From Tubiluchus corallicola (lineage: Eukaryota > Priapulida > Priapulimorpha > Priapulimorphida > Tubiluchidae): DNA of 64,000 nucleotides. Made by a program: the position numbers and the translations under genes. This document shows positions 1-11,945 of the stretch, piece after piece. Numbering within the stretch: position 1 is the first letter of the stretch; every line of letters starts with the position of its first letter. The notes below the pieces were generated by a model. That model was not told where the DNA came from. It saw only the letters and a list, made by a program, of their open reading frames with translations, and made no database searches. Location: positions 132,501 to 196,500 of the forward strand of contig JAQGDQ010002380.1 of NCBI GenBank assembly GCA_030141605.1, in the 5' to 3' direction.

Positions 1-857
1 AAATGGAGTGTTTTCATCTTACTTGTGATCCAGTTTATACGGTTGCAATAGGGCACAAAAAGGAACAAATTTTCCCACGAGAATATTTTTGCAAGGAAGT
101 CTTTCGGGAAAAATTGGCGGTGACTTTCAGCCCGTCTTAAAAATTAGTGCATCACCAAATCATATATTAATAAATATAATAATTAAAAAAGGTATGCCTA
201 TGTAAAATTAACTGGGTCAAATATAGTATAATTCTCATACTTTAAAAGAAGACAGAATGATTTTTCATATTCAAGTACGGTAAAAGTATACATTTTAACA
301 CAAATAATACTGCAACAGCGTTTCTGATAATTATATAATACATTAAAATCTTAATTAACAACGGGCGAGCCCAACTGTTGATTACATAAAAAACTAACGT
401 AATTTTCAACAGCAAATACATTCCACATGAATGGAGTGTTTTCATCTTACTTGTGATCCAGTTTATACGGTTGCAATAGGGCACAAAAAGGAACAAATTT
501 TCCCACGAGAATATTTTTGCAAGGAAGTCTTTCGGGAAAAATTGGCGGTGACTTTCAGCCCGTCTTAAAAATTAGTGCATCACCAAATCATATATTAATA
601 AATATAATAATTAAAAAAGGTATGCCTATGTAAAATTAACTGGGTCAAATATAGTATAATTCTCATACTTTAAAAGAAGACAGAATGATTTTTCATATTC
701 AAGTACGGTAAAAGTATACATTTTAACACAAATAATACTGCAACAGCGTTTCTGATAATTATATAATACATTAAAATCTTAATTAACAACGGGCGAGCCC
801 AACTGTTGATTACATAAAAAACTAACGTAATTTTCAACAGCAAATACATTCCACATG
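1..857. repeat. Exact 428-bp tandem duplication (two copies)
   Basis: Bases 1-430 recur at 429-857 with a constant offset of 428 bp. The stretches compared line by line (about 3-300 against 431-728, and the ends at 413-430 against 841-857) are identical. Unit one may begin left of the window. No credible ORF is present; the frames seen are AT-rich chance frames. Identity this high means a very recent duplication or an assembly artefact. Confidence 0.9.
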
Positions 858-1215
858 TTGTACGTGTTTGTAAAAGGGAAAATTGAAGTACGGTACTTCT
901 GTATGAGATTCAGTGTGTTGTATTAAAACTCGGCAAGTTTTAAGATAAAAAAAAGTTCAAATTTCAAGTTTACCGCTGCACTCATGCATGAGCTATCGAA
1001 CGTGTGTAGTTCGTCACAAACTAACACATCTGAACTGAGAAGTACAGGCGCTATTGCCCGTATAACTAGCGTATAGTGAAATGCATGTAACAGCGAAGAA
1101 CTAGTGTCAAGAACGTGAAATTGTGTTTGTGTGGTAATAATTCTTTCACGTAAGTCATTTTTGAAAAAAAGTACGTTTCCTTTCAACATTTTAAAGACTG
1201 TATTGTTTTGACTTA
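669..1215 (-). repeat. Dispersed repeat, copy 1 (partner at 48.5-49.2 kb)
   Basis: This segment is clearly related, in the same orientation, to 48640-49150. Shared landmarks are an 'aagacag(a/g)atgatttttcatat' block, 'attttaacacaa(a/t)taatactgcaa', 'gcatgagct(a/g)tcgaacgtgtgtag' and 'acacatctgaactgaga'. Divergence is moderate, with small indels. No protein is encoded. The partner starts with an AATAAA-like sequence and a short TTAC tail on the minus strand, so the family may be a retroposon 3' part, but that is inference. Confidence 0.75.
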
Positions 1216-3954
1216 AAGTTTAAGATTGGATACGGTTTTGCTTTAAATTCTCTTTCATTTTTATGATTAATACGAAAAATTTTTGAACACTAATAATGCT
1301 TAACATTTTATTTTACGTTAAAAATATGCCTTCAGTAGATGTGCATTGTGCAAACTTTATAACACATCATAAAGGGGAACAAACGAACAAAACAAAAATC
1401 GCTAGTCTGAACAGTGAACGCCAAATCTGCATTCAGAAGGTACAACAGGCCATACTAGCTAACCTGAGTAAAATCTTAAAAGAATTTTTCCATACATTCA
1501 ACATTTTCCAATTATAATTTAATTGACGTATATATACGCTGCAATTTTATATACAGATTTTTTATATTAATAATTCGTATAAACTTTATTTAAAAGTTTC
1601 TAACTCGCAATTGTAGTGGCTTTTATGTTAACTAAACTTGCATGTTTTGTATTTGTAAAAAACGCACAAATTTCTCACCTTGGGACCAGTCATCAGGAAA
1701 TTGTTCACCGTCCTAAAAATAAAAACAAATAGATTATTTGTTTTAGGTGTAAATTATTTGCGCATTTCTTGTGTTAAAAATGTCGTGTTAGCTAGTATGC
1801 ATGACATTGAATTGAATAGAATTTGTTGACTAACAGAGATAAAGTATATTAACAATACATCACATACAAAGTTGTAAAGAGTTAGTCCTAATTAATAGCG
1901 GTAACGATGAGTCTAAATGGTCAGTCACACGGATAAAAACACAGGCTTACAATGAACGAAGTGATTACAACAAAATCATGTCAGATAGTTAAAAATATAA
2001 AAAGTTTAACAAATATAACACTCAATTAAAGAACTCAATTGAAGAACAAAATTTATAAGACTTATTTGTAGACAACTGTAGCATCAAATGATATAAGAAC
2101 AGATTGAAGCTGTCATGTGGATACTCGATTGCTGGATACTGGATCGCCTAATATTGTTACGCATATCATGATGCTATAAACGTTATTAATATATTATATC
2201 AACTGCTATAGCTAAACTACGTTTACGTTTTTCTTATGCTTTAAAAACGAATATTCTGGGGAGGAAGTATCCAAAATCTGCGCTATAATTTAAAAAAAAA
2301 TAACTCGAAGGTTTTGCGTACTGCTAGGGCAAAGTAAACGGTTTTAAAGTCGTACTTGTTGTTTGTTAAAATGCTTCTCATAACAATAAATAATAATTAT
2401 AACTTAGAACGCCAATTATAAATTAATTGCTATTAGTACGGCAGTATCTAAAGTTTGCATACGAGATGAATTTTATTTAACTGATAAAATGTACAACCAG
2501 GGAAGAAAACTTAGCCTATTTAAATGGTGAAAAAAAATTCTCAATTTCGTTAACTTTTCAGTTATTTCGATTTTATAATGGTAAAAAATTTCGAATTATT
2601 TGAGCAAATTTCAAACCAATTCTTTGATCTGCTTTGTTTCACATGTTCTTTTATTTTAGGAAATTTAACTACGCCTTTTTGTAATTGTCATAGTGTAAAA
2701 TGTGGTGATATTCATAATCAAAATTCTACATTTATTCTAGATTTACCCACAGTTGTATTCATTAATCAAAGAGGTTACTAATGTCACTGTGTTTGTACCG
2801 ACTAATGACTTTTACCGAGTAAATATAAAGTTTGGTACTTTGGTGAATTTATCTGCCAACCTTGCTTTTTAAGACTTACTAAATACATCACAATAAGTTT
2901 ATGAAAATGTATGACGGCTTTGGCTTACCTGCACGCACGAATGTTAATTAGGCTGTTTATATAAATATGGCCAATTAGAGATCATACAGGACTATATTCC
3001 AAGAATATCGAGGTTTGGTTTTTATTTTATATCCGTTTACTTAACCTAATTTTGTCTATGAAACGTCAATAGAAACGTTTTCGTCATCACTTTTAGCCCT
3101 TTGACAAAATCCGCGTCATTTGCAATATTGAAAGTCTAAGTCTATATGCAATATGCAATAGTTTAAGTGACAAGAACTTTTTCTTTTTTTCTCGTTTCAT
3201 TATTTTATTGATGAAATAACTAATAGTTGGTTTCACAATTTTTTCTCCTATAGTTATTTTATTCTTAATAAAATAAATCCAAATTGTATATCAAAATTAG
3301 GTTGTAAAAATACGCGGGAGTACAAATACTCAAGTTGTAAATCGAACGTACAAAATAAAGAAAATTATTTGACTGTTTATATAATTATTTATATCAGTCA
3401 AAAGTCAACATATGCAAGCTTCGCACTGTAAACGCAAATTACAAAACCTGACTGAAATTAATTTCGTGTATTAATCTTTTCTTAAATTGTAAAAATAACA
3501 TTTAATTTTAAATAATCTAATTACTATTTTCCTACCAATAATAATAAATGTCGAAAAGCGAATATCTTTGGGATTAACGAATTAATCACCTAGAAAACTA
3601 AACATTATTACACAATGAAGCAAATTTTTATATATGTACGAAGACAGGTGTATAAACATTTTCGCACAAACGCCCTTTTAAAATATTTAAAAAACTAGTA
3701 GAGTGACAAAAACTTACCATGAATACGCACTCAAACTACAAAAAGATATTAAAAGCAGCGTTTCATGCAACACTTTTAAGTGTCGATATTTGCACATCGT
3801 AATTGTTCACAGATAATTAACTTCGTTTTTCTGTAAATATTTTTTAACAAATTGATATTATCTTCTTCTGCTAATTAATCAACTTGATATCAGTTGTTTC
3901 TTTCACCTGATAAGAATCAACATGCAATTTATCACCTACTGACACCCAACTTAC
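1216..3954. other. No recognisable gene; two tiny candidate exons
   Basis: AT-rich sequence with only short chance frames. On the minus strand, 1679-1712 (34 nt) and 3718-3735 (18 nt) are each bounded by a pyrimidine-rich tract ending in AG and by a good GT donor (GTGAGA and GTAAGT). The first reads DGEQFPDDWSQ in one phase. They do not join in phase to the candidate start exon at 3955-4009, so no gene model is claimed. Confidence 0.35.
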
Positions 3955-4009
3955 CTGGACCAGAAGGAGGAGTCAGATACCTTCTTAACCAATCACGTCC
4001 TGGCGGCAT
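3955..4009 (-). CDS. Candidate first coding exon, unknown product (low confidence)
   Basis: An ATG at 4009 opens 18 codons (MPPGRDWLRRYLTPPSGP) and ends at a strong donor, CCAG followed by GTAAGT, leaving one base of the next codon. No family is recognised. The only evidence is a start in fair context, a short open frame and a consensus donor. Joining directly to the 34-nt candidate exon at 1679-1712 hits a stop immediately, so an intervening exon would be needed or the model is wrong. Confidence 0.2.
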
Positions 4010-5560
4010 TGATTAGAACAAAGGCAACACCTATCAATAACAAAAATAGCTGACGCCGATTCCATAAAGGCACGCTTTCAACTCACAGGTACGGCAGGTA
4101 AGTTGTTTTTGTATTGTTCCAGCAAAGAGCATCCTTTCCCTTTTTGACCGTATGGGTCTTTTGTCGGAATCTCGGCACCTTTGATGTTTACTTTATTATA
4201 TATACCTGTACTATATGCTCACCATATTTTTGTCTCTTACGTAAAAAAATGGCCGTGTGTCATAGTCAGCTTTTGATATGATCAGAGCCACTGTTTATTA
4301 AATTTCTTATTGTAGTAATTATGTAGGCCTAAATGTAGCTTTGGTGGATTTTGATTTTAACTCTTATATTATACGTGATTACGTGCCTCAGTTACCCATT
4401 GTTAGTGTAGTTAAATATGTGGGCATTCAACTTAACACAAAATCTTGCAGAGTAAATTTGTTAAAGTTCAAATATTTGTTTTATAATCCAGGTATAGTCA
4501 TTTGAATTCGATTATAAATCACTTACAAATTAATAAATTTTAAAAATTAAACTTGACTGAAAGGCAGAAAATGTGAAAAAGTCGAGATTGAGATTAGACT
4601 TATGCTTAAGCGTTACACCAGGCAATCCTTAGGAACGTAGCAGATTTTAAATAATTATTAATGGCTCATAAGTTAATTATTAGTATTTAATCAATTACAC
4701 ATTGAATTAGTCTCTTAAAGTTCACGTGTTTAGTAGTTGCTAAACTAATAGAATTAAACTAAGGCCTATCATGATCACAAGAAGCTTCATGATCTAGTGG
4801 ACATAGCGTTCGATTTGTAATACAAAGGACCTCGGTTCAAATCCACGCTAAATTCTGACTAGTTCGCATTTTTCGGCCACGTGTTTTTATTTGTCAGAAA
4901 CAGATTACAACTTTAATTTCTGTTGGAAGACCGCCCAGAGTCGCCATTGGGCTTGCTTAGAGCGATTTGTAAAAAAGTCTTTGTTTCAAAAACTCAGTAA
5001 TTGCCATGTTGTTTTTCCTTGGGCATATCATTTTATCAATAAAAATTTGCAAGTATCGTTCTGTATTAAATACAATTACACTATCCACTTTCTGTAATTA
5101 TATGAACTATCCCTGTAATAATACAAGTGAAACCGCGTGCTCAGAATGGCACTTGATGGCAGGTGAGGAATACAAATTCAAAGAACCTCTTATCATAAAA
5201 CAAAAGCTTCCCACATCGATTAGGAAAACTTAGATACCTCACTTGCTTACTTTTTCTTTTCTCTTTCTCAATAAGAGTATACTGTTTACAGTGATCTCTA
5301 CGGTGCGCATCAAAGAATTAGCGAATCTATCACGGTATTTTCTAAGCAATCACTTTCTAAGCAATGCACCCAAGTCTAAATATGGTTAAATTTCGCAAAC
5401 CGTACAAAATTAATAATGCTGCTACAGGTAAAATGAAAAAGCCATGTTTTTAATACGTAATTCATTTTTAATTACCTTGTGCACTGTGGGTGAACAATTT
5501 AAACTAAGACATAAGTTAGTTAGCTGCACTTATGATAAGAGCGTAAACATGCAGATGTAA
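4010..5560. other. No gene; one tRNA-like fragment
   Basis: AT-rich, with only short chance frames. At about 4793-4855 on + a degenerate tRNA-like sequence carries a B-box match (GGTTCAAATCC) after a weak A-box-like GATCTAGTGG. No acceptor stem can be formed, so it is more likely an old SINE head than a tRNA gene. Confidence 0.4.
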
Positions 5561-5564
5561 ATTG

Positions 5565-5697
5565 AAAACACACACACACACACACATACACACACACGCA
5601 CGCGAGCACACGCACTCCCGCATACATGCACACACGGACGGACGGACGCGCACGCGCACGCGCACGCACACGCACACACACACACGCACGCACACGC

Positions 5698-5772
<75 letters not shown>
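5565..5772. repeat. (CA)n microsatellite with CG-rich variants, then (TA)n
   Basis: About 200 bp of CA repeats with interspersed CACG, CGCA and GGAC variants in the first half, a pure CA run from about 5701 to 5758, then TA repeats to about 5774. The array directly abuts the 3' end of a minus-strand LINE fragment. It produces low-complexity frames in several phases, none of which should be annotated. Confidence 0.95.
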
Positions 5773-5774
<2 letters not shown>

Positions 5775-6002
5775 AACCTTTATTGTAGAAAATATACACT
5801 AGTACAGAGTGAAACAAATTACATCATATATAAAATTAGTGTATAACCAGACAGTGACAGACTGATGAGTGCAATTGTGTCAGTCAGTTTAAGTTAAAAA
5901 TCATAAGAATAAAAGCATTAAAATACTACATTACATATCTACAAATTTGTCTATATGTAATATAATATTTTAATGTTTTTATTCTTATGATTTTTAACTT
6001 AG
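5773..6002 (-). mobile_element. LINE 3'-end fragment with an inverted copy of its own end
   Basis: Bases 5773-5945 match the 3' region of the LINE remnant at 9819-10015: shared 'acactgg/agtacagagt', 'cagtgacagactgatg', 'gtgtcagtcagt' and 'aaatcataagaataaaa'. On the minus strand it ends in CAATAAAGG beside the microsatellite. Bases 5954-6001 are an inverted copy of 5892-5938 with a few mismatches, giving a 47-bp-arm palindrome around a 15-base loop. Confidence 0.7.
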
Positions 6003-7245
6003 TGAAGCGTTTTAAATAAACAAATAAATAAATAAATGACTTTTATGTTCCTGCTTTCTCATTCATGACTTTATCAAAACGTAGAAGTTCTTGCTGATTA
6101 CAATACGCAGGTTTTCCTGTAATTGCTAAATTTTACCTGCATTGACAAACTTCAGCTAATTCAAGATGCACCTACAAGAGAAAAATACAAGCTAATCTGT
6201 CGCTTTGTAAATCAAGCAAAATAATAAATAAAATTTAATTGAATAATGTTGTGTCTTTCATCTCTTCTTTACAGCAGAATAACTATTAAAGTCACACTGC
6301 AATATTATTTTATGAGTAAAGATTTAGGTGTTGTTCACAGATTGCTCAAGTCTTACCTCTCCTTTATAAAATTACTAAAAAAACTGTATAGCTAAATGCT
6401 TGTCTTATCAGTATATTAAGAATTATATTATTTAGTATTATTGTCAAAGTTAGTAGATTTGTTCTTAATCAATAAGCCTAGAAATAATGAAGTTGAACTC
6501 AAATCAAAATGTATTTAACTCCTGTTGTTGATTAATAGCATTATTAACCCAATGTGTTTTTATCATTTCATAACAATTTTGACCTGTATTTCACATAAAA
6601 TCTAAATGCAATTTTTAGTTTAATCAAGACTGACCTTATTTTGTTGCCCGCTAATTAAACTACATGTATATTCTTTTCTCTGGATTATATGGAAAATGTC
6701 ATAATTTTAAAAATTACTAATGTTTCCTAAATTAAACTGATAACATTAATGCCCACCAGTGTCTAAAAAATCTTTTTATCTATATTCGGTAAAGGATTGC
6801 AGTCTAGGTGACTTTATAGTCTTTTCGCTATCCTTTCTCTAGTTCTAGATCTATCTATACATTTTAACCATTTTTCAAAACTTATTAGAGATTCTTTTAT
6901 TAATCATGTTTTACTGTAACACTATAAAGAGATAAAAAAGTTGAATTTGAATTGTGATATAGGACAGGTCTAATAGGAGCAGATGTCGTACAATGATATA
7001 ATTTCAGCAAACATTCATAAGAAAATTAGCCGAATAAATAATAGTTTGAAACCATGCTACACCAGTCAGTAATATATAAAGGATATGAAGAATATGATCC
7101 ATATGCCAATATTATAATCTGCATTTATGGCACCACTGAAGTGTCATGTTATGCAGTCGGGTCGTTGTTCTTTTGAATGAATGCCAGTTTATGGACATTT
7201 AAGCAATCGAGCTGCTGACAAACTAAAGGACAAATGTCAGCAGCT
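6003..7245. other. No recognisable feature
   Basis: AT-rich sequence without convincing ORFs, splice-bounded exons, tRNA-like boxes or tandem repeats. Confidence 0.5.
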
Positions 7246-7249
7246 AGAA

Positions 7250-7930
7250 CTATGATAAGATAAGATAAGATAAGATGATATTTATTTTCATCGGTATGAT
7301 ATAAACAGTACATATTTGTAAAACATGAGCTTAAAGCTCGTAAACCGATATCAAACATAATGTATATGAGCGATAACATGGTAATAATATGTACTTCTTA
7401 AAATCTTTTGGATGCCACCAGAGGTATTGGTACAAGAAAAATTTATAACTACATAAAAATTTTAGGCAGTAACATTTTCTAAAATTTACACAAAAAGCTA
7501 TCCAGGTCAATAAAAAATTTTCCTGCCAACATTTCAGCATTTAATTACGACTTAACAAAATTGGGAAGTTCGCTGAATTTACAAATGGCACATTTACATG
7601 ATACACCAGTCCATGACTTAATTAGACGTTTAAATTCCCCAAGATTTTCGGCCATTCGGAGACAGTTTGGTAATTCATTCCACAATGTGGCTCCATAATA
7701 GGAGAAACTTTTCTTGCCATATGTAACACCATCATATGTAGGGTGTTCTGCAGTGTTCATTTTTCTGAGGAAGTAGCGGTTTTGCTTTCGTTCCTCTCTA
7801 TCAGTCCATAAAGATAGGACGGGCAGTTTTTGGACAAAATCTTGAATACTTCGATAGCAATGAGAAGTTGAAGAGACACAAAATTGTCTTTAAACAATAG
7901 ATTTTCGTAGGTACTTTCAAAATCAGGTAT
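7250..7930 (-). pseudogene. CR1/L2-type LINE, ORF2 C-terminal fragment (frameshifted)
   Basis: Read from about 7925 downward, one frame gives STYENLLFKDNFVSL then AIEVFKILSKNCPSYL, the usual thumb/connection region of CR1/L2-type RTs. A frameshift near 7790 leads into RKQNRYFLRKMN, YGKKSFSYYGATLWNELP and finally a cysteine pair CKCAIC, the typical C-terminus, ending at 7545. The 3' UTR runs to about 7260 and ends in AATAAATATCA with a (TCTTA)n tail at 7250-7278. There is no RT catalytic core here: the copy is 5'-truncated and dead. RT clade assignment is from motif gestalt only. Confidence 0.8.
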
Positions 7931-8938
7931 GCTTTAGCTCCTTTCGACTGGCCTTCTTCCTTTAGCTTAGTTGATTAGCCCCGTCTTCATCTTTTTAGAA
8001 AACACATTTATCACAGTTTCACCACCAACATCAAATGCTATACTCGAAAGCAGATCTAACTGGTAATAGCTATAGTTTTAGTTCCGCTTGATTGTGCCAA
8101 ACCATATGATCAGAATCAGCGTGCTTCCTCAAACGATACTTTCCTTCCAGCGAATTTCTCAACTCCCGTGCGCCATCTGCCGGCAGAAGTCGAAAAAATT
8201 TCGCGCATGCTGCAGGTATATTGAAGCTGCCTTGCTTTGCGAATTGCTGAAAATGAAGCTGTTTCCGTGGCAACGGCAAGGTGCGTGTTGGTGTGATCGC
8301 GTAGGGAATTACATTATTCCCGTTTTGGTTTGGTTATTGTTGTATGATATATGACAAAAAATGCAATAATGCTGATGAGCTTTTGTCACTTTAGTGAATT
8401 AACGGCCAAAACATGAAATGCAACAATTTGCTTATAAAGGTAGGCATTGTTTTGTGTCTAAAAATTCTTTTTATTCTTAAAGTTTTATTCTTATTCTTTG
8501 TACATAGTCATGTCCTTGTAATTATTGTTATCATAAATTCGGTATTAATTGTAATTACTACCAGGGTTTGTCTCGGTGTACTCGCGTTACAAAAGTACGT
8601 ATCATTTAGCTCAAGAAATAAAATTTGATTGCCTTATATAACCACTAGTACGCTTTACTATGTGTTTAAAGCATTTGGATTAAACATGAAAAGGTTAAAA
8701 GTTTGTTAGTTTCGCATTAATAAATGCGCAAATTCACATTAACTACGAAGTAGGCTTATGAAAACCAAAAAAATACACTTGGATATGAATATGGGCTCTT
8801 TTTACAAGTCCAAGCATTTTGGCTCGACACAAAGTCTTAAATCCATGATACGGTATCACATATATTCGCTACTTTATGAACTATAGGCCTACAGTATCAT
8901 TCACTTTCCGATTGGTTTCAGAGCTACATTTGTTTTAA
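7931..8938. other. No recognisable gene
   Basis: Frames around 8070-8628 are short and overlap on opposite strands; none shows motifs, signal peptides or splice support. A slightly GC-richer patch (about 8080-8310) has no identifiable content. Confidence 0.4.
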
Positions 8939-9337
8939 TTAATCATTAGGGGTGAGCATCGAACGTTCGAGTTCGAACTCGATTCGAATCCAAAACTGTA
9001 GATTCAAATAATTCAGCACTTCAATCACATATGTTCCTGATCACTAAAACGATTGAAACAACATGCAATTAGCGTAATTTAGCAGTGATTTCTGTGCACA
9101 ATTTTAAACAAATTACTAGTCGTTTTATTGCAGAACAAAATCTAGTGATACACATGATCTTTGTAAGACTAATTTTTACTGGTGGTTCGAAAACTTGTTC
9201 GAAAATCATTCAATCTCAATTCGACTTCAGTTCGAATTTGAAACACTGAAGTTCGGTTAGATTCGAATTCGAAAGTCAGAAATTCGGTTCGATTCGAATT
9301 CGCTTTCTGGTAGAGAATGCTCACCCCTATTAATCAC
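8939..9337. mobile_element. hAT-type non-autonomous MITE with 8-bp target-site duplication
   Basis: The element occupies 8947-9329 (383 bp). Its ends are perfect inverted repeats, TAGGGGTGAGCAT and ATGCTCACCCCTA. The flanks are 8-bp direct repeats TTAATCAT (8939-8946) and TTAATCAC (9330-9337), 7 of 8 identical, the target-site size of hAT transposons. Subterminal regions are loaded with GTTCGAATTCGA-like palindromes, plausible transposase-binding repeats. No transposase is encoded. Confidence 0.85.
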
Positions 9338-9344
9338 AAGCTGC

Positions 9345-9460
9345 TGCCTGCGCGTAGTGATTTAAGATGTTACACTCGTGACCAAAAGGTCGCCAGTTCA
9401 AATCCAAATTCAGTCAGGACTTTTATATTTCTTTCCTTCAGTTAAGTTTGTTCCAAAATT
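9345..9460 (+). mobile_element. tRNA-derived SINE-like element
   Basis: The tRNA-like head has an A-box-like GCGTAGTGATTTAAG and a B-box match AGTTCAAATCC at about 9398-9408. It is followed by 'ttcagtcaggacttttat', which is not tRNA sequence. No acceptor stem pairs. It sits immediately right of the hAT MITE. Confidence 0.55.
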
Positions 9461-9818
9461 TTAACAACCTTACCTTTGCTGCATAAGTTTTGATAATCTT
9501 TAAACTGTGATCGTAGACAGTAAAAAATTGTTTATTTACTAAATAAACATCAACACAAAACTAACAGCTGAACAGCTTACGTACTTAGTGAACTTTTTAA
9601 GAAAATCAACATTTTCATTATCAGTCATTTGCAGGTTACCAATTAATGCGATTATCTGAGGATATAAAAATGTTATAAAATTTGTTACATGATGGATTAT
9701 TTATCATACAGAAGATGTTTTTGAAGTTCCAAAAAAAATTCAAAACTGTATATGTTAAACATATTAGAAACATCAGAATTGATATAAAGTAAGAATGATG
9801 AATTTCATTTATCTTTTT

Positions 9819-10804
9819 CATTTATATATACACTGGTACAGAGTAAAGCATTTTACATCATACATAAAATCAGTGTACAACCAGTCAGTGACAGACTGAT
9901 GTACACTATGTACAGTTGTGTCAGTCAGTCTAAGTTAAAAATCATAAGAATAAAAACATTAAAATACAACATTACATAACTACAAATTTATCTACATGAC
10001 GACATGATAGTGACTTATGAAATATGGTAAATTTTAATATTTTTTGATACTTTTTGCTACTTTTTGCCATGCAAGTTTCCGTATGAGTCGCATATTTTTA
10101 TAGTATAGACACTTATATTATGATGAATTTGTGAGTCTAGAGCGTTATGCGTTTTTGATATTCTCAATTATTGATGAATTCTACTTTATCGCTTTTATGT
10201 AAGGGTCTTTTGTGAGTTAGCAGTTTGTTTTTAGTTCTGTTTTAAACGTTGTTAATCCGTCTTTTGATTTTCTACTTAAGAGTGCTGAATTCCATAAGTT
10301 GATTTTTGTTTTGCTTATCGAATTGTGTCCATATTTTTTGTAAGTAACTGTTTTAGATTATAGGTGCGTTCGTTTTTATGTTTATCGGGGTAAATAATAA
10401 ACCATTTTCTTTGAAAACTGGAATTATATCATTTATATATTTAAATAGAAATATTAAGGAATGGTAATAAATGTTTGATTCTATATTGGGTATTCTTAAT
10501 TTTTTTCTATTAGTGGCTGAGTACATATGGTGTTAATTTATTTTCTTAGAAAAGTGGCCTAGTACATGTTTGAGCGCATAATTTTGAGTTGTATCTAGTC
10601 TACCTGTTTGGGTTTAGAAATGTTTTCAAGTAGATGGCAGCCATAAGTTAAATGAGGCATTATTAATCTTTTGTATATTAGTAGTTTGATTTCAATAGTA
10701 ACTTTGGTATCAATAATAAGCTGTTTAAATATTAAACGTTCCCCAGCTTCCTCAATTCCAGAGCTCTCTGTTCTATTTTTGTTTAAATTTAATTTTGCTT
10801 TCAA
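9819..10804 (-). pseudogene. LINE 3' fragment with RT C-terminal remnant
   Basis: On the minus strand 10804-10595 reads a frame ending LLIYKRLIMPHLTYGCHLL, the conserved region downstream of the RT palm. After a one-base shift it continues as LDTTQNYALKHVLG, which parallels IDTVQNKALRIFLG of the better-preserved LINE at 14.2-15.6 kb. The rest down to 9819 is decayed 3' sequence whose last 190 bp are shared with 5773-5945. No catalytic YADD motif remains. Confidence 0.7.
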
Positions 10805-11871
10805 TGCGATCTTGACTTAAAGAAGCTGGTGTCCAAAAATAACAATGAAAATTATTACACATAGTTTTTGTCAATTTTTTTTGTCATAAAGATGTAATAT
10901 ATTTTGTTTCAATGTATGCAATATTAATTGATTGCACTACAGCCCAACAATGATAATGGTTATTACTGTGTGAGTAAAACTAGTAATTTTCTCTTAATAA
11001 TTTGCTGTCCAAAAATTTAGATATATAAAAATTTAGCTGAAAGGAAGATGACAGTTATAAGGCAACGACATTTTATATAACTGCTCGTGGACCAAGTGTG
11101 TTACATACCAGGTAATCAAATTTAAAAACAAATAAAACTAATAAACCATTAAATGGTCATAACCGTGGTAAAATCAGTGCAAAGGTACAACCCCGGATGA
11201 TAAATGGACAATTTGTCAAAAACGAACATTTAATGACGTTTTCAGTAAGTAGGTAAACGCAAAGAAAAGCAGCAGCTAATATATTTTATTCTATACAATT
11301 TTATGCTGTGTATAGTTTTTAGGCCACGCCTATGTAGGGTATAATTATATTGCAGTTCGGTTAATTACAAGTTTAGCAAGTTACATGCTGTACTTCTACT
11401 TGCAGTATTATTTATGATAATTGTCCATAATAACAAATGTATTGCAAATGACAGCATAATGCTGCTTACCATCAACAAAGCTACAACGCTGGAATTATGA
11501 ATCTGTTGTGTAACAGCTATGCAATACACACTGCCAAAGACAAACACTTGCTGGTTACAGGTTATAATAATAAATAAAGAATAACCCATTCTTCAAGTTT
11601 CACTCGTTTTTCACTGTCATTTTCTGTTAATCTACCCAGCAATAACCCTAAATTACATGAGTCAGAGACACGTAGGGGTTTTTGCTTTTCTAGGCCAACG
11701 AATGCAGATCATTTTACCTAGATTATGACTGAGTAACACATTGTAGCCAATCTAGGTACTATTTAGTAATATTGTGCAATTTTTAAATGTTAGTTTGGAC
11801 TTTAGAATACCCGTATGAATTAAGACAGCTAAATTAAGTAGCGCTGTAAATAAACTTGCAAGAAAAATATA
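10805..11871. other. No recognisable feature
   Basis: No convincing ORF, exon, tandem repeat or RNA signal was found; a 74-residue minus frame at 11365-11589 lacks any supporting feature. Confidence 0.45.
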
Positions 11872-11945
11872 TGGCCAGTACGGGGGTCGAACCCGCGACC
11901 TTAGCGTTATTAGCACCACGCTCTAACCGACTGAGCTAACCGGCC
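11872..11945 (-). tRNA. tRNA-Ile (AAU anticodon, DNA AAT)
   Basis: The minus strand folds into a full cloverleaf of 74 nt: acceptor GGCCGGT paired with ACTGGCC plus discriminator A; D arm GCTC-AGTCGGTTA-GAGC; anticodon loop CTAATAA (anticodon AAT) on a TGGTG/CGCTA stem; T arm GCGGG-TTCGACC-CCCGT. There is no intron. Internal A and B boxes (TAGCTCAGTCGG, GGTTCGACCCC) are intact, so this looks like a functional Pol III gene rather than a SINE. Confidence 0.95.

Noticed and set aside
5516-5846. Cys-Val, Thr-His frames up to 95 codons
   Set aside because: They are translations of the CA/TA microsatellite in several phases on both strands.
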